Positions 49,085 to 60,787 of a stretch of DNA of 64,000 nucleotides are shown here, piece by piece. Under the pieces are notes generated by a model. The model did not search any database and was not told where the DNA came from. It saw only the letters and a list, made by a program, of their open reading frames with translations. Every line of letters starts with the position of its first letter. Within the stretch, counting starts at the first letter, position 1. The stretch is taken from contig OX638132.1 of NCBI GenBank assembly GCA_951804985.1, positions 21,457,989 to 21,521,988 of the forward strand, given 5' to 3'. Made by a program: the position numbers and the translations under genes. This DNA comes from Dryomyza anilis (lineage: Eukaryota; Arthropoda; Insecta; Diptera; Dryomyzidae).

Positions 49085-49510
49085 GTACTACTCCTAGAGA
49101 AAGAATCAGTTGACGCAACCGTTTTTTTTTCGTTTTGCCAAATGATTTATTTAATTCTGTCAGCATTCGACTAATTCAGTTGTTGCAACATCACATAACA
49201 GTTCACACAACCAATGAAAACAGTTGTGGGAGCCAATTTAAATACACGAAGTCAGCCAATTTACAACAAGTCAGCTGCACACGATTCGTCGGCAATTTCC
49301 GATCTGTACATGCTTTATCGGGAATTGCCGACAACTCGTTGTGACTGACTTCGTGTTTGCAACGGGTTGAAGCGCTAGGGCTGCTTATGGAAATACCACA
49401 GGGGGACACCAAAATCGCAAGAACTCTGCAGAATATCATTGGAGTCCTGCTTAGGCATCGTTTTTCTAAAAACAGCTGATTTCGCAATTGAAACAAATAA
49501 ATATTGGTGA
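49085..49510. mobile_element. Repeat with internal GC-rich hairpin, copy 1
   Basis: It aligns with 50,115-50,780, sharing TTCAGTTGTTGCAACATC, GCGCTAGGGCTGC-type, AAAATCGCAAGAACTCTG and CAAATAAATATTGGT phrases. The centre pairs GCCGACAACTCG and CACGAAGT-type words into a hairpin. No coding frame is convincing. Confidence 0.6.
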
Positions 49511-50114
49511 CTAAAATCCAAAGTCAATAAATCATTTAGTCAATAAAACCAACTATCTGTTGAGACAACAAAATATTAGGTATGTCCCATTTTAATTTAA
49601 TGTAAATGAATTAAAAGTTTGTTGTCACAATCAATATTACAGTTGTTTCAACTAACACCGTTGCGCACATTTGACAAAAATGTTTGATAAAAGTTACATA
49701 TTCTTATGGATTTGGACATTCTACACGTCCAGTTTCAAGAATATTTGACCATAATGAAAAACCACGTTTTTGAGATTTTTTTTTTTTTTTTCAAAATTAA
49801 CCAACGCTCAGGGGATGTCCCCTATACAAGTAATGCACAGTGTTGATCGTAAGAAGGGATGATAGGTTAAAGGAAGGAGGAAAAGATGGAGTAGTGTCGA
49901 TAAATGTTTGTTTTGAACTTGCCAATATCAACAATCTCGTTGGTTGGGTAAGCGTTGGATATAAAGTCAGACTTATTTTTATTTTATCCAAATTATATGT
50001 TTCTATCAATTTTTAAAATTCCTTTAACAGGACCTGAGATATGAAGCAAAAAGTACTTATTTTTGGTCCAAAAAAAGTCCAATTTTCGAGCATTTTTTTC
50101 TCAACGTTCCACCC

Positions 50115-51055
50115 AAAGAACGAATCAATTGGGGCAACCGTCTTTTTTTGCCAACCGATTTATTTAGTTTTGTCAACATTCGACTGATTCAGTTGTTGCA
50201 ACATCGCGTATCAGTTCACACAACTAATGAATACAATTGACACAACCAATTTTTTTAGTTGTGGTAGCCAATTTAATTATAAGAAATCGGCCATTTTACC
50301 TAGCGCTCCAACGTGTTGCAAACACGAAGTCAGCGTCACAACAGCGTTCCCGAGATCGAACATTGCCGACGATTCGTTGTGCTGCTGACACGTTGGAACG
50401 CTAGGGCTGCATATAGAAATACAACATATAGACACAAAATCGCAAGAACTCTGTAAAATAGTTTGTCTCTTGTTGAAGAAAGTATAATTGAGCATGAAAA
50501 AACCGAACAGTAAAAACGAACAAGCCTTAAAACAATTCCAAATTTTGTTTAAGACGTGGCACGCACTGTCCGCAGCACAAAACAAAAAAATAGTGAAAAA
50601 ATCTGAAATCGCCTTAAAACAATTCCAAATATTGTTTAAGACTAAGACGTGGTACGCGCTGTCCGCAAAACAAAACGAGTGAAAAATGTAAAGCTTGCGC
50701 GACTGGTGTTGTCCTGCTTTGGCATCGCTATTTTGCAAGACAACTGATTTCACAGTTGAATCAAATAAATATTGGTTGCTACAACTTAATGTTATATAGC
50801 TATCTATTAAGTCAACTAAATATTGGTTAGGTCGCATTTTTAATTTAGTTGCCGTGGCAATGGAAACAAAAAAATTGAAAATGGATAAAAAGTTTGTTTC
50901 CCCAATCAATGTTGCAGTTGCTTCAACTATTAGTTGGTTACGCTTCATACTATTGTTTACCACAAATGAATTTCAGTTGAAACTGACTAAATTTGGATGA
51001 TGCAAATGAATATTCGTTGAAACAACTGCACGTCAAGCAATTATTTTTTGTGTGT
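50115..51055. mobile_element. Repeat with internal GC-rich hairpin, copy 2
   Basis: This is the longer copy. The hairpin pairs CCTAGCGCTCCAACGTGT with ACACGTTGGAACGCTAGGG across a 110-bp loop near 50,295-50,405. A 96-bp segment is duplicated in tandem within it (50,515-50,680), which produces two open stretches reading KQFQILFKT-x-W. The outer ends are rich in GTTGCAAC and AACTGA words. The 228-codon minus-strand frame crosses non-coding repeat structure and lacks domains. Confidence 0.55.
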
Positions 51056-51189
51056 CAGGTTTGCACCATTCATGTAATTTTCATTATCAATTGGCAAAAC
51101 TCATCAATTTTAAATCTGTTTTATTAAAAAAAATCGTAAACGTCGTTATTGGGAATACAAATTAAAAAAAGCGAACAGTTTAAAAAAAA

Positions 51190-51426
51190 AAAAATAATAC
51201 TCGTATTTTTACTCTTTTAAAATATTATTGTAGTTAGGGAGATATTTGGGTATGATTTATCAATTCATTGTACCTCTTGTTACCAGATATAAATCCTGAT
51301 TCATATTAAAATTTCACAAATACTGAAACCCATAACTGGTATCAAGAGGTCTAATGAATTGATACATTTTACACAACTATCTCCCTTGCCACAATAATAT
51401 TGTAAAAGAGTAAAAAAAGTACGAGT
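51190..51426. mobile_element. Foldback MITE
   Basis: ACTCGTATTTTTACTCTTTT at the left pairs with AAAGAGTAAAAAAAGTACGAGT at the right, continuing through AGGGAGATA and TATCAATTCATT. The halves are about 110 bp each and nothing is encoded. Confidence 0.7.
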
Positions 51427-51889
51427 TAATAATATTTCTATGAATTTATTATTCTAAATAATTTTTATTTTATTATTTAAACTTTTAACCTTTTTTTAAT
51501 TCGAATGCAAGAGTTTTAAAAGTTCATGTGTGATTTTCTGTATATAAAAATATTACATAAATGTTTTATAAGGCAAGTTTTATGTTTTAGATGTTCCTAC
51601 ATTATACATGATTTATATGTATTTAATTAAATACAATTTTAAATATTTTATACTTGTATTTCAATTTATTTTTTTGTGAATACATTTTTAAAAACAGAAA
51701 TACCTGAACATATTCAAGTATTCACAAAATGTAATGAAAAATGTTTATATTATAAGACTTTATTCAGGAGGTTCAGTATTAAAACCTACATCTAATACGT
51801 AGTTTTTTTATAAGGATTTTAAAAATGCTACAGACAATAATTGCAAAACATTTATTACAAATAAATTTCTAATTATAGTTTCACATATA

Positions 51890-53255
51890 GGCATTTCCTG
51901 GGGTTCCAATTAAAACTTTAATATCTCGTAGAAAAAGTAATGAATTTTTTTATGTTCAAATAGTATTTTAATAGGACTAAACAATTGCAAAAAACTAGAT
52001 CATTCTATATGATAGATCAAGAGGTATACATTAAATAGTGGTCGTTCCGGGACATAAACGGAAGTGCATGTCGAGTTTCATATGGAAATGCCAAAAATTC
52101 AGCAAATTTTGCGTACAAATTATTTTTTTGAATTATTCTAAAAGATTTTGTTCCTAAAATTTATAGTTTTTTCATAATAAATCACAGAAAAATTCTGGAA
52201 GGAACAAAAAATTCCATATGAAAATAGTATCAGTATAATTTTTATTCTAAAAATACTTTTTGCGTACAATATATTTTTTTGAATTATCTCAGAACATAGC
52301 TGAGACAACTTATTTTATTTTTGAATACGGACACTTTGTTGCTAAAGTTTACAGTTATTTCGTAATAAATCGCAGAATAATTTCGGACGTTCCGTATGGA
52401 AATTTGCACTACGATTTATTGCTCAAAATAATTTTGTATAGGATAATATTAATAAGTATTATTAATAGAAATAAAAAGTGATGTAATATTCGTATTTCCA
52501 GCTGTTTTTTTTAAGTTTTTTGTTTTTTACTATTTTTAAAAAAAAATATATATTTTTTATACTGGAGTTTTACACTTTTGGTACTCCGGACAGATTTCAA
52601 TTAGCTGTCAAAATTTTTCTAAGATTACTAGGAAATCGATATTCACATTTTTGAAAATACCGAGGAAATTCAAATTTAGGAACAGTGGATTCAGCTCCTT
52701 AAAAAAATGTGTTAGTTTAATATGATAATAAATGTATCTTTTTGATTCCGGACGGGACAATAGGGGACACTTATACAAAAATCATAATTTGTCTATTATA
52801 TTAGTTTCAATGATTATTTTTAAGCTTTAGAAATATAAATTAAGGTTGTCTAAAAAAAAACAGAAAATAAAATTTTAAATCTGTTTGTCTTAAAAGTTAA
52901 TTTGGTTAATCAAAGTCCTAGTAGAAATTGTAATAGGGTCATTACAGGGAACTGAACATTGCATTTTTTCCTTGTCATAACCCGATCAGTTACATGACGA
53001 TCATGATCTGGACATTATCATGTATACCCTAATAGGATAAATTTCTAATAGGGTCTACATGAAGAATTGGTATATTTACAAGTTGCATAGTAACGTAACT
53101 TTATCAGTATTTTTTTAAACGTTGTCCGTTAACGGAATATAATTTTCATTTCAGGTTTTTAGAATCACATATTTAAGATTCGAAATCCTGCGTTATTTCA
53201 ATGATTTAAACATTTTGAGTTTTTCGGTCATGGATGACATTTTTCTGGAAATGCC
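51890..53255. mobile_element. TIR DNA element with 6-bp target duplication, copy 2
   Basis: GGCATTTCCTG and CTGGAAATGCC bound a 1.37 kb element flanked by a perfect CATATA duplication (51,884-51,889 and 53,256-53,261). It is the inverted, longer relative of 19,431-20,442. Inside, near 52,915-53,065, is a segment with CTAGTAGAAATTG and AATTTCTAATAGGG ends that may be a nested small element. No transposase is visible. Confidence 0.75.
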
Positions 53256-53304
53256 CATATATAACTGATATTTGTAAATTGATTTGTGAAAATTAAAATA
53301 TATA

Positions 53305-53647
53305 TCGTTGTCGTTCAGTGAAAAGTCGTTAAGTTCATTTGCCACTATGCAGTTTGCCACTATAATATAAACGAACTCATCTTTACGTTGGAAAAGACCT
53401 ATGAGTCCTACATCTTACCAAACCGAAGATATTAAAAATAAAAATCAATAACTCCAAATATTTAAAAATGCAGTTCAGTGAAAAGTACTCAAAAGGGGCC
53501 GATCAAATCTATTTTGGACTTAAACTACAGAAGAAGATCTACATGGACATTCCTTATCTAAAAATATTATAATATTCCAATAATCGCGGCGTAAAAAATC
53601 AGTCAAATTTATAAAGTTCTTAGTGATTTTTCACTGAACGACAATCG
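53305..53647. mobile_element. MITE, family C, with CGTTGTCGTTCAGTGAAAA ends
   Basis: CGTTGTCGTTCAGTGAAAA at the left matches the complement of TTTTTCACTGAACGACAATCG at the right. Extra partial termini occur at 53,471, 53,812 and 54,751, showing several overlapping or nested copies in 1.5 kb. The copy ending at 54,751 is interrupted by the SINE at 54,769. Confidence 0.7.
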
Positions 53648-53882
53648 TCGAAATCTGAATTAAACCGCGGCTGAGTCCACAAAAATGGTCGGATTTCAAT
53701 GATTTTTGAATTAAATGACCGATAATATGCAGTTCTTTCATCTCTAATTTAAACTGAAATCAGTTATAATTATTTGGATAATTTGGAACACTGTTACTGT
53801 TTATATGGGACTTAGTGATTTTTCACTAATCGATAAAGAAAAGATGCCAATAATGGCCATGTGTTTTGTCCAAACTAATTTT

Positions 53883-54055
53883 TATACCCTACACTAAGAG
53901 TGAAAGGGAATATTCAGTTTGGTACGCCGTTTGTAACACCCAGAAGGAAGCATCTCCGGTATGGAAAAGTATATATATTCTTGATCAGCATGACCTCCTG
54001 AGTCGATTTAGCGATGTCCGTCTGTCCGTCTGTCTGTCTGTCCGTCTGTCTGTCC

Positions 54056-54093
<38 letters not shown>

Positions 54094-54624
54094 CTGTTGA
54101 AATCCCTACTACTTTTAAAATTGAAGAGCTAGATAAATGAAACTTATAACTTAGATTACTAATATACCTACGCTGTATGTGTATGGGCAAGATCGGTCCA
54201 TTGTGACCTATGATCCGACCACTTATGTTCAAATACCTCATATAAAATGTACATATAAAGATCAATTTTTATGTATACGTGCTTAGGTAAACTTTTTTGG
54301 TCAAATATATATTGACATCATGCTCAAATACATGATAATAATGTTTTCCAGGAAAAGATTTGTGGTTCTCAAAAAAAAATCGAAATTCGGTACACCATTT
54401 GTGAATATGGGTATCAAATGAATGGAAATTCCTCAGCGATTGAATGTTTGTAGTTATTTTCAGGATTCGTATACCCTGGTGACCTATATATCACTTTGAA
54501 TGGTATTCACACATATGTGTAGGGTATTTATAGTCGGCTTAGACCGACTATAATTTTGATAATCCCAACTATCATAATAACACCTACTTTAAAATTACCC
54601 ATGTGATCTAACCTTCCCAACTGG
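53883..54624 (+). mobile_element. INE-1/DINE-1-like element
   Basis: It starts TATACCCTACAC and contains the family's conserved AAGTATATATATTCTTGATC. A (TCTG/TCCG)n run follows at 54,015-54,098, and it closes with a GTCGGCTTAGACCGAC hairpin and CCCATGTGATCTAACC. INE-1 elements are non-autonomous relatives of Helentrons found across Drosophila (established knowledge). The short frame over the TCTG run is not coding. Confidence 0.75.
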
Positions 54625-54768
54625 TTGCATTTTCTAGCGGAATGGGTTATCTATACTACAAGCTTAGCACTATTTGAATCCAAAAATATTCTGATTTGTT
54701 ACAGTAATTTATATCTTTAAAAGCATTTATCTCAATACTCAGTTTTTGGACTTAGTGACTTTTCACTG

Positions 54769-55073
54769 TAGCCGCGGTAGCTCAGTGGTTAGTGCGTTGG
54801 ACTGCGAGCCGAAAGGTCCCCGGTTCAAGCCTGGACTGGGGCTAACAACATCTTTTCATAGAAACATTTTTCTATACCGCGCTACCTCTCGGCAGTAAAT
54901 GGCAAACCTACGAGAGTAAAATATTGCCTATGAAAAGCTCTCATCCGCCGTTCGGATTCGGCAATAAACTGAATGGGACCTTTGAGTACAAATATAACAC
55001 GCACAGCTCAAAATGGTGAGAGAGCTCGACCTAAGTTCTTATAAGACTGTAGTGCCAAACTATTATTATTATT
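54769..55073 (+). mobile_element. tRNA-derived SINE with perfect 11-bp target duplication
   Basis: The 5' end is tRNA-like (54,771-54,843), with an A box TAGCTCAGTGGTTAG and a B box GGTTCAAGCCT; the anticodon position reads GCG, so an Arg-type ancestor is possible. A unique body of about 215 bp follows, ending in (ATT)4. Both sides carry ACTTTTCACTG (54,758-54,768 and 55,074-55,084). The insertion splits the end of a family C MITE. The anticodon stem is imperfect, so it is not a functional tRNA. Confidence 0.88.
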
Positions 55074-55084
55074 ACTTTTCACTG

Positions 55085-56430
55085 AACGACGACGATATGT
55101 TGTATACAAATATTTTCATAATATTATCGAAATATATTTATTAGTTAATTATTTTATTGGGAATTTATCCAAAAACGGATATGACTGAAATTGCGTTATC
55201 ATTAAATTGAAATTGAAATCGATATATATTATAATCTATTATATTTCTCACTTGAATAACGTCTTTAAGTTATTTACTTAATAGATTTGTTGACCCTCAA
55301 CTTGACCCTCAAACTGTCAACACAAGCAATTTATCTGCATAAATTGATACAATAGAGAGGATCTTTTCAGTATTCCATTTTGCATAAATAATCGCATTAA
55401 TTGCATTATTAGCAAGGAATTGAGCACCGACAGACAGACAGGGTCTATTGCATAAACAGTCTATTGAAAATTTGAATAGTCCGACGTAGCCACACAATAT
55501 AAGTGAAGAAGTGACAGCTTAATTTAGCCAGCAGCAGCATTTATTCAAATGTGAGAAACACACAATAAGGATCATTTTCATGCATCATGAACAGTGATAA
55601 TCAATACATTGTGCATCTTTCTCACGACCTCAAGACCCACAAAGAAAATAAAATTTACTTAAATGCCAACAAAACAATGGAAATTTGCCTAAAAATTCTT
55701 GCAGTTTTTTATAAAAAAAAACAAAAAAAAAAAAAAGAAACTACCTCAGGTAGCCAATAATGTACACGAAGGATAGAGGATCGTTCGATTTTGAAATGTT
55801 ACAAACGCTTAGCCGTGGCTTTCTGTGCGCATCCTCTTCAGCGGCATTTAACCTAATAGACCCTGACCTATGGACCTATCGAGGAGCCCCTCTAAGCTGT
55901 GGCAAAAATGTCTTTCACGGGTGAATTCTTTAATTTTCTTTTAGAAATACGAAATATGCAAGAAATTTTCATTGATTTTCAAATGTTGCGCAATCGAAGA
56001 GAGATCGTCGACCGTAGGGCCTTTCTTTATACCGAATAAGGGTTGGTTGGTTCGTTGATTCGCTGCTATTTACGCAAGGAGCGTACAAACAAATATCCAT
56101 CAAATGCAAGCAGGACTTTGTGAAATCTTTGCCGTTTTAAAAGAATATATTTACTTAGGTCATAAAGTAAACTTAGGATCGTCTGGCAAAAATCATTAAT
56201 TTTCAAATGATGATCAATGATCGAGCGATAGTGTGATTGGGGCATAATGCATTTGCCAAGACACAATCGTTTGTAACAAAAGCGAAAGCACATTGATTTT
56301 TTATTTAGGTAAAAATGTAGTTTTTGCAAAAAAAAAAACGGCTGCTACAAAAAGAAAAAAATTACGCCATTCGTTTGCAGCATAATTCGATTAAGTTTTA
56401 TTTTAGCCTTTCTTAATAAATATTTTATTT
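55085..56430. other. Intergenic DNA with a complex block
   Basis: Most is AT-rich, but 55,740-56,060 has a balanced composition. I find no splice-consistent coding frame and no repeat match in the window. It might be regulatory, but nothing specific supports that. Confidence 0.35.
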
Positions 56431-56439
56431 TACGTCCAT

Positions 56440-56664
56440 TTAATATGATTGAAACATTTTTCCCGTTTGTGGTGTGCAACCCTCTTCGTCGATCAGCTGA
56501 TCCCACGTCACACCGGCCGGAGATATGCCAACATTTGTTCTAAATTCCATAACAATCCTTTCATTCATCGTCATCAGGCAACGTGTCCTTACAAAAAGGA
56601 TTACGTTCAAGAACAGCAGCAGAGAAAGCAAAATACACACCAGCCATCCGATCACAGACGGAAT
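56440..56664 (-). CDS. Candidate 3'-terminal exon with one membrane segment
   Basis: On the minus strand, after a possible AACAAG acceptor, the frame reads IPSVIGWLVCILLSLLLFLN, a strong single membrane helix. It continues with MTMNERIVMEF, SPAGVTWDQLIDEEG and ends GKMFQSY before TAA. An AATAAA lies about 20 bp past the stop. No upstream exon can be assigned and the protein is not recognised. The overlapping plus-strand frame of 89 codons is less plausible because it lacks these features. Confidence 0.35.
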   Translation of the reverse strand: MPSVIGWLVCILLSLLLFLNVILFVRTRCLMTMNERIVMEFRTNVGISPAGVTWDQLIDEEGCTPQTGKMFQSY

Positions 56665-56699
56665 CTTGTTATTTTAACAGGAAAGGCACAACGCAATAT

Positions 56700-57500
56700 G
56701 CTCGAATTGAGGGTGTAGAATATTTTTTTTTGTATGTTTTCACGGAGTTTCCTCATTTTTTTTGTAGATGTTTTTTAGGTTTTGTTGTGTTTTTCAAATG
56801 TAAGCAAACACGTTACAGCAACACGATTCAGCACCATACAACTCTTGATCGTTTCAACACAATTAAACTCATGTCAAAATTACGTTTTACGAAATACTGT
56901 AAGAAATGCGTATAAAAAAAAAAACTTTTGTTCGTTTTATGCTACCTTAGCAGCGGTAGAAACATATTACACCACAACCAAATTTTATCACCGATCAATG
57001 TATGATATCCTGATGGACTTTGAGATTCTAAATTTTACTCAATTTTTGGATATTATCTACAGATATTGATTTTATCGGTATAACAAACAAATCTATTTCG
57101 GACTTTGACTTTTTACTGTTTTGAAGTCTACTTTTTTTTCACATTCCATTGATAATATTTTGAAATGTAAAATGTAATAAATATAAATTTAAATGCGTAT
57201 CTATTATTTATTGCATTATATCTCTCATTTTTAAAATTTTAAATAAATATTCCTCTCTGTGGTAACGCCACATACTTTATGATATTTTAATTTTATTCAA
57301 AAACAATTTTATGTTTATCTCAATTTAATTGTCGTTTTTGAATTTTAAAAGGAATTATAATCAAATTATTATCAAATTATTCTTGAACTGAAAACATTAA
57401 AAATATAATTCATTTAAAATATAAAAAACATTGGTTTCATTAATTAATAAACGATACTCCATACATAGAATTGGATTGATTATGTGGTAAAATAGATCTA
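56700..57500. other. AT-rich DNA with an ambiguous open frame
   Basis: A 95-codon frame at 56,782-57,069 ends in a fairly natural segment (SMYDILMDFEILNFTQFLD) but has no recognisable domain. I do not annotate it as a gene. Confidence 0.3.
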
Positions 57501-57503
57501 TAG

Positions 57504-57740
57504 TACACACAGAGAAAAATTATGTTTTGCAGCAAACATATTATGTTACACGTTGCTTACATGAATTTTTAAGATTACAAAATAATGTTGTTAATAACAA
57601 TATATAACCAAATGTCATGAAAAGAATATCAAAATAATTTCAAAAATTTGGAATTAAATGTAAAATCCAATTAAAGTTATCAAATTTACGATTGAAAATA
57701 TAATCTGTTCGCTGCAAACACATTTTTTCTAGGCGTGTAT
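57504..57740. mobile_element. MITE with ACACAGAGAAAAA ends
   Basis: ACACAGAGAAAAATTATGTT at the left and a partly matching AACACATTTTTTCTAGGCGTGT at the right, with GCAGCAAACA and GCTGCAAACA inside, make an imperfect inverted repeat around a 237-bp body. Confidence 0.5.
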
Positions 57741-57789
57741 ACAATTTTTGAGAATTTTAAAATTGATCTTTGAAAATAAAACTTCTTAA

Positions 57790-59090
57790 ATCGTTTATAT
57801 CTTCTAAACGGAGCGTGCTAGAGGAGTTGGTTTCATTTTATAGTGATTTCAAAGAAGATTACTTACTGCCAAATTTTCTTAAAACCTTCATATCTTTTAA
57901 ACGGAGCGTCGTAGAGGGTTAAAATCGAACCTTCTACGAACGGAGCGTCGTAGAGGGGTCAAAGTTGGCGCATTTCATAGTAATTTCAAAGAAGATATTA
58001 ACTGCAAAATTCATTAAATTCGGTCCAGTGGTCCTGGAGAAATCGGCTGATTAGTTAGGTTTTTCTTAAAACCTTCATATTTTCTAAACGGAGCGTCGTA
58101 GAGGGGTCAAAGTCTGCACAATTTTTGAGAATTTTAAAATCGAATTTTTAAAATAAAATTTCTTAAATCGTTCAAAGAAGATTATTAACTGCAAAATTCA
58201 TTAAATTCGGTCCAGTGGTCCTGGAGAAATCGGCTGATTAGTCAGGTTTTTCTTAAAACCTTCATATCTTCTAAACGGAGCGTCGTAGAGGGGTCAAAGT
58301 CTGCGCAATTTTTGAGAATATTAAAATCGAATTTTTAAAATAAAATTTCTTAAATCGTTCATATCTTCATTTTATAGTGATTTCAAAGAAGATTATTTAC
58401 TGCAAAATTCATTAAATTCGGTCCAGTGGTCCTGGATAAATCGGATGATTAGTCAGGTTTTTCTTAAAACCTTCATATCTTCTAAACGGAGCGTCGTATA
58501 GGGGTCAAAGTCTGCACAATTTTTGAGAATTTTAAAATAGAATTTTTAAAATAAAATTCTTAAATCGTTCATATCTTCTAAACGGAGCGTCGTAGAGGGG
58601 TCAAAGTTGGCGCATTTTATAGTGATTTCAAAGAAGATTATTTACTGCAAAATTCATTGGCTGTTAGTCAGGTTTTTCTTAAAACCTTCATATCTTCTAA
58701 ACGGAGCGTCGTAGAGGGGTCAAAGTCTGCAAAATTTCTTAAATCGTTATACTCAAAGTTGGCGCATTTTATAGTGATTTCATAGAAGATTATTTACTTC
58801 AAAATTCATTAAATTCGGTCCAGTGGTCCTGGAGAAATCGGCTGATTAGTCGGTTTTTCTTAAAACCTTCATATCTTCTAAACGGAGCGTCGTAGAGGGG
58901 TCAAAGTCTGCACAATTTTTGATAATTTTAAAATCGATTTTTTAAATAAAATTTCTTAAATCGTTCATATCTTCTAAACGGAGCGTCGTTGAGTGGTCAT
59001 TTTAAGTGGAGTGGAATTTTAAGAGATTTCAAAGAAGATTATTTACTGCAAAATTCATTAAATTCGGTTCAGTGGTCCTGGAGAAATTTA
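57790..59090. repeat. Degenerate tandem array with AAACGGAGCGTCGTAGAGG units
   Basis: The word AAACGGAGCGTCGTAGAGGG or a close variant occurs about ten times. It alternates with TCAAAGTTGGCGCATTTTAT or TCAAAGTCTGCACAATTTTT and with ATTCGGTCCAGTGGTCCTGG. Full units are about 180-260 bp but vary by deletion. There is no open frame of note. The array is satellite-like and local. Confidence 0.85.
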
Positions 59091-59364
59091 TTTATGAAGA
59101 CAAACCAAACAAAAAATATATGCTACATTTGCAAAGATATTAATATGTTGGAATATTAGAGTTAAAAGTTAAGGATATAGCATTACGCAGATCGAAAGTG
59201 TTTCAAAGAAAATTATTGTAAAAGAATTGAAATCAGTAAATCACTTGGATGCTGAGAAAATTTGATTACAAACATTATTTTTTATTTGGCCAAAGTCTGC
59301 TCTGGAAGTCTAGTGTCACCCCAGTTGACGGTATTCAAATATCCAGCTTAAAATATGTAGCTCA

Positions 59365-59460
59365 TCGATCAAAAATTGAAAGATATACATATAAAGATTT
59401 TTGTAAATGAACAATTGGTATTTCGAAAATGTAGTTGGTGACTTTTAGTAATATAAAAAG
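59365..59460. mobile_element. Family A MITE fragment
   Basis: About 95 bp match the right half of the MITE at 63,071, including AAAAATTGAAAGATATACAT-type and GTTGGTGACTTTT phrases. The terminal CGTTGTAGAACG is missing. Confidence 0.6.
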
Positions 59461-60095
59461 ATATTTCCGATAGTTTACAGTTCAACAAAAAAATATTAAG
59501 GGATTTCATCATTAAATCCCGATCATTGCCCGATTGAAATTTCCTTAAGAGAGACGACTAATGTAGTTATGATCGGGAATATTATTTGTTATTTATCTGT
59601 TTAGATAATGTAAAACCTGCTATCGTTAGCATGACCAGGACATGACAAAGGCAATAATCATGTTTGCTTTAATAGGGGTTATCCTGATGGCGCATCGGGC
59701 AAATTCCCACTAGGGATACCCAAAAAGGTACTTCACCGACGCTCGATTTTTAAACACACTGACGCACATTCACAAAAAATGTAAAGTCAACTTTAAACTT
59801 TAAATCGACTTTTGACCGTAAAAATAATCGACCTAAATATACCAACCGATATTAATTGACGTACAAATATTCATATTATCGAATGCAAGTACTTATATAA
59901 CGAAGAATATCAAATGTAATCATTAAATTAGTCAATTTCATTGTTGGATTGATTAATGAATGCAATTAATATCGGTTGGTATATTTACGTCGATTATTTT
60001 TTTCAGTGTTTGACATTTAAGTGTGGCATTTTTTGTGACAAGTTGAATGATTTTTGGGGCAAACACTTTCAATGTAGCATTATTTTTCGAGAAGC

Positions 60096-60320
60096 TACAC
60101 CCAGATAAAAAAATCCCTCAAATCCCATTAAAATTGGACAATAGGACAATTATTGATTTAATAGTATATAAAAAATAAAACTTTTCATACAAACCCAATG
60201 GCGATTTCATGGTATTTTCTAGTATTTAATGGTATTTTCCGATTAAAATAATAATTTATCCTATTGACTATTTTTAATAGTAAAAAACTATTATTTATAT
60301 AGTATTTTTTTCTGGGTGTA
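60096..60320 (+). mobile_element. MITE, family B, copy 5
   Basis: TACACCCAGATAAAAAAAT and TTTTTTTCTGGGTGTA bound a 225-bp body close to the copy at 32,348. The short minus-strand frame across it is a shared shadow of the repeat. Confidence 0.85.
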
Positions 60321-60787
60321 TTAGTATTTAGGGCAAACACTTTTAAAATAGAATGCGTTCTGGGAAACATTTAGTTTTTGCCACAAATATATATCTTGTA
60401 TTTATTAATTATCTTAAACACTTTCAGTATTTACTGGTAAAAAATGAGTGTTTGGGAGTAATAATTGAAGTGACTTTTATAAAATGTTCTTGGGAAACAT
60501 TTTAAATGTTTTTAAGAAATTAGATATTGTTTTGTTCAAACACTAGAATTGTGTAATTGTTTGCAATAAGCTATTACTAATTACGACTAGCAATAAGTAT
60601 TTATGGCAGCCAATATGTATTTACCAGAAGTAGCCGATAGCTTCCCACAAGTATTTTATAAACATTCCTTTTTTAGAATGTAGAGTTCATAATTTTAATC
60701 ATTAAATGATGTCGTCAAAATATGATTGTGGTGATTATGTTTTTTCTGTGTGTGTCATTAACACTGTTGTTTATCAAATTTAATGTT

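Noticed and set aside
50277..50963. 228-codon minus-strand open frame
   Set aside because: It crosses a hairpin and a tandem duplication inside a dispersed repeat, and the repeat copy at 49,085 does not conserve it.
53866..54265. Arg/Thr/Asp-rich and Ser/Val/Cys-rich frames over the TCTG run
   Set aside because: They come from the simple repeat within the INE-1-like element.
54771..54843. Functional tRNA gene
   Set aside because: The A and B boxes are good, but the anticodon stem mismatches, there is a SINE body with an (ATT)n tail, and perfect target duplications flank the whole, so it is a retroposon.
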